Source: Cytauxzoon felis | Lineage: Eukaryota; Apicomplexa; Aconoidasida; Piroplasmida; Theileriidae | Assembly: GCA_020283715.1 (NCBI GenBank) | Contig: JAIQCW010000211.1 | Coordinates: 1-36,491 of the forward strand | Direction: 5' to 3' | DNA length: 36,491 nt | In this document: piece by piece, positions 31,130 through 36,491 of the stretch | Position numbering within the stretch: the stretch's first letter is position 1 | Layout of the letters: the number at the start of each line of letters is the position of its first letter | Notes under the pieces: generated by a model | The model's input: only the letters and a program-made list of their open reading frames with translations | Database searches by the model: none | Told to the model about the DNA's origin: nothing | Program-made: the position numbers and the translations under genes

Positions 31130-31755
31130 ACTCCACTCGAGGTCATGTACTACTCTCCATTCCACTCGCCGATCCACCTGAGGTCGTCTTGCAGACAGCT
31201 CTTCTATTTACTTCCCCCTTCGCTTCCCTGAGATCAGCTGCGGGTTCCACTCGAGGTCCAATCCACCTCTTCTCCACTCGCCGTGGAGGCTTCTTCCACC
31301 TGAGGTCCAATACACCTTACTTCCCACTCGCCGTGGTGGCCTCTTCTATTTACCTCCCCCTCAAACTCCCATAGATCGTTCTCGGGTATTCCACTTGAGG
31401 TCCAGTACTATTCTTCTCCACCTTATCTTCGTCTTGCAGACAGCTCTTCCAATTACCTATCTCTAAAGAGTATAGCCACTCCCGGAGATCGTGGCGGAGG
31501 TGAAGAGGGTAGTGATGGATCATCCATCATGGGAATGATGGAAGATGCTGCTAAGGATGTATTGGATGTAACCTCAAGTGGAATGAAGAGTAGTACTAGA
31601 CCTCAAGTGGAACCCGCAGCTGATCTCTGGGAAGCGAAGGGGGAAGTAAATAGGAGAGGCTCCACGGCAAGTGGGAAGTAAGGTGTATTGGACCTCAGGT
31701 GGAAGAAGCCTCCACGGCGAGTGGAGAAGAGGTGGATTGGACCTCAGGTGAATGT
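31130..31755. repeat. Palindromic repeat cluster with a large inverted repeat
   Basis: Sits between the antigen-like gene and the SMC2 stop. About 31254-31330 and about 31665-31742 are an essentially perfect inverted pair of about 75 nt. In between lie GTCTTGCAGACAGC, CTCTAAAGAG, GCCAC...GTGGC and GATGGATCATCCATC in plus orientation. All major modules except the CCCGGAAGAAC unit are present. The remaining 30990-31130 is ordinary AT-rich DNA. Confidence 0.92.
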
Positions 31756-31760
31756 ATTCA

Positions 31761-34700
31761 TTAAAATTCCTCACTTCCGTCATCATTTTTTTTCTTGTAT
31801 CCGAGTGTATGTCTGGTAATGATGGACGATCCATCTATAAATCTAGTTTTAAAGAGTACATTAGCATTTGAGAACATTCCATCTTTGAGGCTGACTATAA
31901 TAAATTGTGATTTTGGGAATTGTGTTTTGATCATTTTACTAATATTTTGTGTATGACTAAGATCTAATGCTGCATCTATTTCATCTAGTATATATATTGG
32001 TGCTGGTTTAACTTTTAACATAGCGAGTATGAGTGACAATGCTAATAATGATTTCTGTCCACCAGATAATTCAGATAAATTATTTTTCCATATATTATTA
32101 AATGATATTTTAATATTAATACCAATATTATTAATTTTAATTAATTTAGCATTAGAATTTGGTAATAAAATATTAAATATATCAGAAAAATATTTATTAA
32201 TTTTATTAAATATTAAATTTAAATTTTCATTTTTTAATTCATCTAAATTTGTAATAAATTTTTCAATATTATATTTATCATTTAATACTTTATTATATTT
32301 TATTATTAAATCATTATAATCATCTAATACTTTATTATATAATAATTTTGCTTTATTATTTATTTTTCTTGATAAATTATATTTTATATTTTCTAATTCA
32401 TTTAATTTTTTATTTATTACATCTATTCTTATATTTGTAAAATCATATTTTGTATTTTTTTTATTGAAATTTTCTTCTTGTATTATTATCCATTCATTTT
32501 CTTTGACTAACCCCTCTATAATTAGTTTATTACCTGAGGTTTCATTATCTCTTTCTTCTATATTATATTCTAATTTTTTTATTTTTATTAAAACCCCATT
32601 TTTTTCTTGTATTAATTGACACTCTATCTTTTTAACATCTTCCACCTCATCCTTTAATTCCTTTATAATCTTCATCTTGACATTATATTCTTCATTCTTC
32701 ACTTCCAACCCCACTTCCTTCATCTTCATTTCTTCATCAATTGTCCCCATTTTCCCCATTAGTTCTTCGATGGATTTTTTAACACTAGTAGACTCATTAC
32801 TTAATGCTTCAATTTGATGTATAATATAATCTTCTTGTAATTTGGTATTATTGGTAATTTCATCTAATTTACTAGAATCTGTTTTAATTTCAATTTTTAA
32901 TTCCTTTATTCGATCCTTTACCATTTCCTCATTTTTCTCTCTATTCTTGAGATAATCTTCAATTTCATTTTCTAATGCTGCAATTTCCAACTTCAATTCC
33001 TCCTTTTGTTTCCCCACTTGCCCCATTTCTATATTTTTTTCATTTAATATTTTTTGATGATTAATTAATTTATTTTTAATGGTATTTACATCATGTGAAT
33101 TGATGATGGAAGTTAATGATAATTTCCTTTCATTTAATATTTTTTTATGATTAATTAATTTATTATTAATGGAATCGACATTATCTGCATTGATGATGGA
33201 AGTTAATGATAATTTCTTTTCATTTAATATTTTTTTATGATTAATTAATTTATTATTAATGGAATCGACATCATCTGAAGTCATCTCTTCATGAAGTAGA
33301 GTATGAAGGATGGAGTTGATATCATCTGAAGTTATCTCTTCATTCGATGAAGTTATCTCTTCAGTTAATATCTTCCTTCCATCAATTTCATCTTGTACTT
33401 CCTTCAATTTGAGTTTAATTTCATTCAATTTATAAATTTTTTCTAAAATTAAATTTAAACCTCTATTTGATCCACCAGACATTGATCCATTTCTATCATA
33501 TTTATCACCTTCTAATGTAACTGCTGTATACTTCTTCATATCATATGCTATCTTCCTTGCATACTCAGATTTCGAACAAAACACCACATTCCCCATAATA
33601 TATTGGGCTAGCCCCATAAATTCCGGATTGAATTTAATGACGTCCATATAATAAGTTATGTTATTATTATCATTTTCATTTACTCCACAGAAAGTACGGC
33701 AATATTGTATATCTATCGAGGTAATTGTATTACCAATGACAATATCTTCAAGTGGTAGAATAGTAACTTTCCTATTGGATTTATTGAAGCAATTGTGATT
33801 GAATAAAATTTTAGCGGTATTTTTATCTTGTACAACAATATAATTTAATTTATAACCTATAATAACATGTATAGGTAAAGAGTACTTCATATTTCCATCA
33901 TCATTTAATGATAATAAATCAAATACTTGTCCATAACAGTGTGTATGGATATCATGGGGTACATTATAATTAATACGTAATTTATTAATAGAATTATTTA
34001 AATATATAAATTCATTATATAAATTATTATAATTTAATTTTAATTTTTTAATTTTATATTGACATCATTAAATTCATTTAATTTTAAATCAATTTCTTTT
34101 AAATTTTCATTTATCATCTTCAATTCATTTAATTTTAATTCCAATTCCATTAATAATTTTTCATTTTTATTAATTTCATCTTGTGTAAATTTTATAATTT
34201 TTAAATTTGATAATTCATTTGCTTCTAAATTTGATAAATTTGTTTTTAATAATTTTAATTTTAATTGTTTATTATAAATTTTATTATTTTCATTTATTAA
34301 TTCATTTAATTTATTTTTATTTTCTAATAATTTTGATTCAATTTCTAATTTATTTAAATTTAATTGATTCACCTCATTTAATTTTATTTTATTTTTATTC
34401 AATTCTTCATCTATTGATTGATGGTTTGATTTCAATTCATTTAATTCTATTTCCATTAAATTTTTATTTAATTTTAATTTTTTTATATCATCCGATATAT
34501 TATTCATGTACTTCCTCACCTCCATCACCTCTTCCTCTACATCTTCCATTTCCTTCTTCTTCTCTTCATATTGCATGGAAATTTCCTTCAATTTTTCATC
34601 AATCGTAGAATTTTCTTCGTTCAATTTTCCTCTTGATGAAATTAATTCATTTAATTCTTGTAAATCTATTTTCATCTTTTCCTTTATAGACCAATATCTA

Positions 34701-35414
34701 TAAGCAATATTATATTTTTTTAAATTATCTAATTCATCTCTAGTATTAATCCATTTAATATAATCATCATAATCATTTTTTAATTTATTCATAGATGGTT
34801 CAATTTCATCAGATAATATTTTACGTATTTCATTTAATTTTTGATCTTTACGTTCCATTAATTTTACAGCAGCACAACGTTTAGATTCATAAATACGTGT
34901 ACCAGATGCTTCTTCAATTAATGATAATAATTCTTTAGGTGTCATATTAACAACTTTTGTAACACAACCTTGCATTATTAAAAAACGTGCATTATTAACA
35001 TTCATACGTGCAGCTTGAAAAAAAATCAGATATAACTTTAGGAGTAACTGGATGATTATTTAAAAAATAACGACTACGACCACCAATAGCAATCTGTCTA
35101 GTTATAGTCACCTCTGGCATCTTACGATATGGATCAGGTAATGGACTATTAGGATTAGTATTATTAAATATAATAGTAACTGATGCCCTAGTTATACCAG
35201 CCTGACCCATCTTATATATCAACTCATCTAATTTATTAACACGAACACGAGATAAATCTGATATACCAAATACAAAACATAAACTGTCTAATACATTAGA
35301 TTTACCACTACCATTCAAACCAGTTACAGCATTAAAATGTGGATCCAATGGACCAATCACAGTACGAGTCGAATAACTCTTAAAACCGTCCAATATTATA
35401 GAATCAATGTGCAT
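31761..35414 (-). CDS. SMC2: Condensin subunit SMC2
   Basis: Core ATPase of condensin, acting on mitotic chromosomes. The reading runs 35414 to 31761 with no intron, about 1217 aa after two compensating one-base breaks: one extra base at the 35018-35025 homopolymer (8 where 7 gives FFQAARMNVNNARFLIMQG) and one missing at 34044-34049. Start MHIDSIILDGFKSYSTRTVI. Walker A GLNGSGKSN, LSRVRVNKLDELIYKMGQAG, hinge around VIIGYKLNYIVVQDK to LEGDKYDRNGSMSGG, signature LSGGQKSL and Walker B YILDEIDAALDLSHTQN. The C-terminus, SQFIIVSLKDGMFSNANVLF, is SMC2-typical. Two long coiled-coil arms. The second holds a 90-nt tandem repeat. No palindromic modules inside. Confidence 0.95.
33041..33280 (-). repeat. 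90-nt tandem repeat in the SMC2 coiled coil
   Basis: About 2.7 copies with starts at 33041, 33131 and 33221 (plus strand CATTTAATAT). They encode a 30-residue unit around NKLINHKKILNEKKLSLTSI in the distal coiled-coil arm. The period is a whole number of codons and keeps heptad-like spacing. Confidence 0.9.
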
Positions 35415-35833
35415 AGTAAATAAAATAAATATATTATTAACAAATAATCTATTAATATTAATTATATGATTATATCATATTAGACCTAATTCATATTAAT
35501 GAATGTACACATTAAATGTTGGCATGAAAATAAACCAAAAATATAAATGTCTAATGAATATATCATTAATATTATAAAAATATCTCTTTAATAAAAACAT
35601 AATAATACATATAAATATAATACAAAATGTGTAATTTATATAAAAATTTTATATCAATGGGGTTTAAAATATATTTTTCATAAAGATGCGGAAGAATAAT
35701 TAGATGCAACATAATAAAATTACATTATAAAGTGTTACCTGTTAGTATACAACATAATTAAATACACTATAATTTTGTTGTTTATTATAACGCAGTTTTT
35801 TATTAAGGAATCTTATGTTATCTATACACACGA
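35415..35833. promoter_or_regulatory. Divergent SMC2/PP2C intergenic region
   Basis: About 420 AT-rich bases between two divergent start codons. No repeat modules, ORF or RNA seen. It presumably contains both promoters. Confidence 0.45.
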
Positions 35834-36491
35834 ATGGATATGTTAAATTCTAATAACATCTATACATCTACACATAATATAAATAATAATGTAGCAATTT
35901 TAAAGTTAAAATGTCCTATTCATCTAGAAAAATATCCTCAATTTTCAATATCCGTTGATACAGATATAGGTATATCATAACCTCAACTAATGTGTAATCA
36001 TATTCAGGAGGTAGAAAGTCACAAGAAGATCGATACATTATAGTACCAACACTAAAAATTAATGGACATCTCATATCATTCTTTGGTGTATTCGATGGTA
36101 CCGTAGGTTCGTTAAACAATAACATATATATTAACCCCTACACCCGAAGTTACATCTCCACCTCATCTTCCACTAGGCGTCCCACCTGAGGTTACAGTCC
36201 TACTCTCTTTTCCACTCGCCGTGGTGGCCTTCTTATTTACTTCCCCCTTCGCTTCCCTGAGATCAGCTACGGGTAGTCCACATCCTCTTGAGGTCTATCT
36301 CTTCCACTAGGCGTGGAGCCTTCTCTATTTACTTTCCGTCGGATTCCCGTAGATCATCCTCGGTAGTCCACCTGATGTTAGATCCTTAACTTCCTGTTCC
36401 TCCGGGTAGATTTCCAGTTCTTAGGGGTTGAATTTTTACGTTACTCCGGGTAGACATATCATGTTCTTCCGGGTTAACATCGCCACGATCT
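35834..36491 (+). CDS. PP2C-type protein phosphatase, 5' part
   Basis: Mg/Mn-dependent Ser/Thr phosphatase, partial. Exon 1 is 35834-35969 (start MDMLNSNNIYTST), exon 2 is 36008-36106, with a 38-nt intron between. Motifs: GGRKSQEDRYIIVP (PP2C metal-binding ED motif) and SFFGVFDGTVG (DGxxG-like motif with the catalytic Asp). Exon 2 most likely ends at the donor GTTCGT at 36107, the same unusual donor as zuotin intron 2. The following intron is then filled with repeat modules and runs past the window. If unspliced, the frame would enter the repeat and stop at about 36190. Downstream PP2C motifs are outside the window. Confidence 0.75.
36135..36491. repeat. Palindromic repeat cluster in a PP2C intron, cut by window end
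   Basis: Boundary 12-mers, CCACTAGGCG, CCACTCGCCGTGG, the AGATCAGCTACGGG type and, at the end, four CTCCGGGTAGA / CTTCCGGGTTAAC units in a row (about 36395-36478). The window ends inside a GCCACGATCT module. Confidence 0.85.

Noticed and set aside
36395..36478. Telomeric or subtelomeric repeat from the CCGGGT-containing units near the window end
   Set aside because: The units (CTCCGGGTAGA, CTTCCGGGTTAAC) are spaced and variable, do not match TTTAGGG-type piroplasm telomeres, and lie in a likely PP2C intron.

Overview
The window is nuclear DNA of an apicomplexan, most likely a piroplasm (Babesia/Theileria group; genus not resolved). The evidence is: very AT-rich coding sequence; many tiny GT-AG introns of about 35-70 nt inside highly conserved eukaryotic genes; a histone gene; two antigen-like genes of the kind found in piroplasm multigene families; and a secreted alpha/beta hydrolase. 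Exon models below were built by hand from reading frame, GT-AG sites and family conservation. Most predicted joins restore phase exactly.

Layout, left to right: symplekin/Pta1-like mRNA 3'-end processing protein (-, 61-5437); PPPDE/DeSI-type isopeptidase (+, 6196-6813); a signal-peptide, single-TM protein of unknown function (-, 7584-9362); MRD1/RBM19 pre-rRNA processing protein (-, 9603-12714); SPO11 meiotic recombinase (+, 12815-14086), divergent from MRD1 across 100 bp; a short basic protein with an mS38-like tail (+, 14207-14905), convergent with zuotin/DNAJC2 (-, 14965-18472); a secreted protein of unknown function (-, 18604-19212); histone H2B (-, 20214-20540); a large unknown protein (+, 21848-24677); a Cys-rich variant-antigen-like gene (+, 25156-26829); a secreted alpha/beta hydrolase (-, 26911-28935); a degraded antigen-family member (+, 29854-30989); SMC2 (-, 31761-35414); and the 5' end of a PP2C phosphatase (+, 35834 to beyond the window). 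The genes are independent housekeeping or parasite genes, not an operon.

The striking feature is a dispersed, modular, palindromic repeat system, visibly richer in G+C than the host DNA. It is built from about eight short hairpin-prone modules bounded by a near-palindromic 12-mer (TCCACCTGAGGT / ACCTCAGGTGGA). More than 20 clusters occupy intergenic DNA, introns (which grow from about 40-70 to 280-560 nt) and coding exons. In exons the clusters are always in the same orientation relative to the gene and always in frame, adding about 45-190 residues each between conserved segments of symplekin, MRD1, the mS38-like protein and the 914-aa unknown protein. Stem bases covary (CTCT/AGAG, CCGT/ACGG, CCCT/AGGG), so nucleic-acid structure appears to be conserved alongside an open frame. 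This resembles the logic of Rickettsia palindromic elements, but in a eukaryote. SPO11, SMC2, H2B, the 202-aa secreted protein and the bulk of the antigen genes carry no exonic copies.

Five conserved reading frames are broken by one base at A/T homopolymers. This most simply suggests assembly errors, but should be checked.
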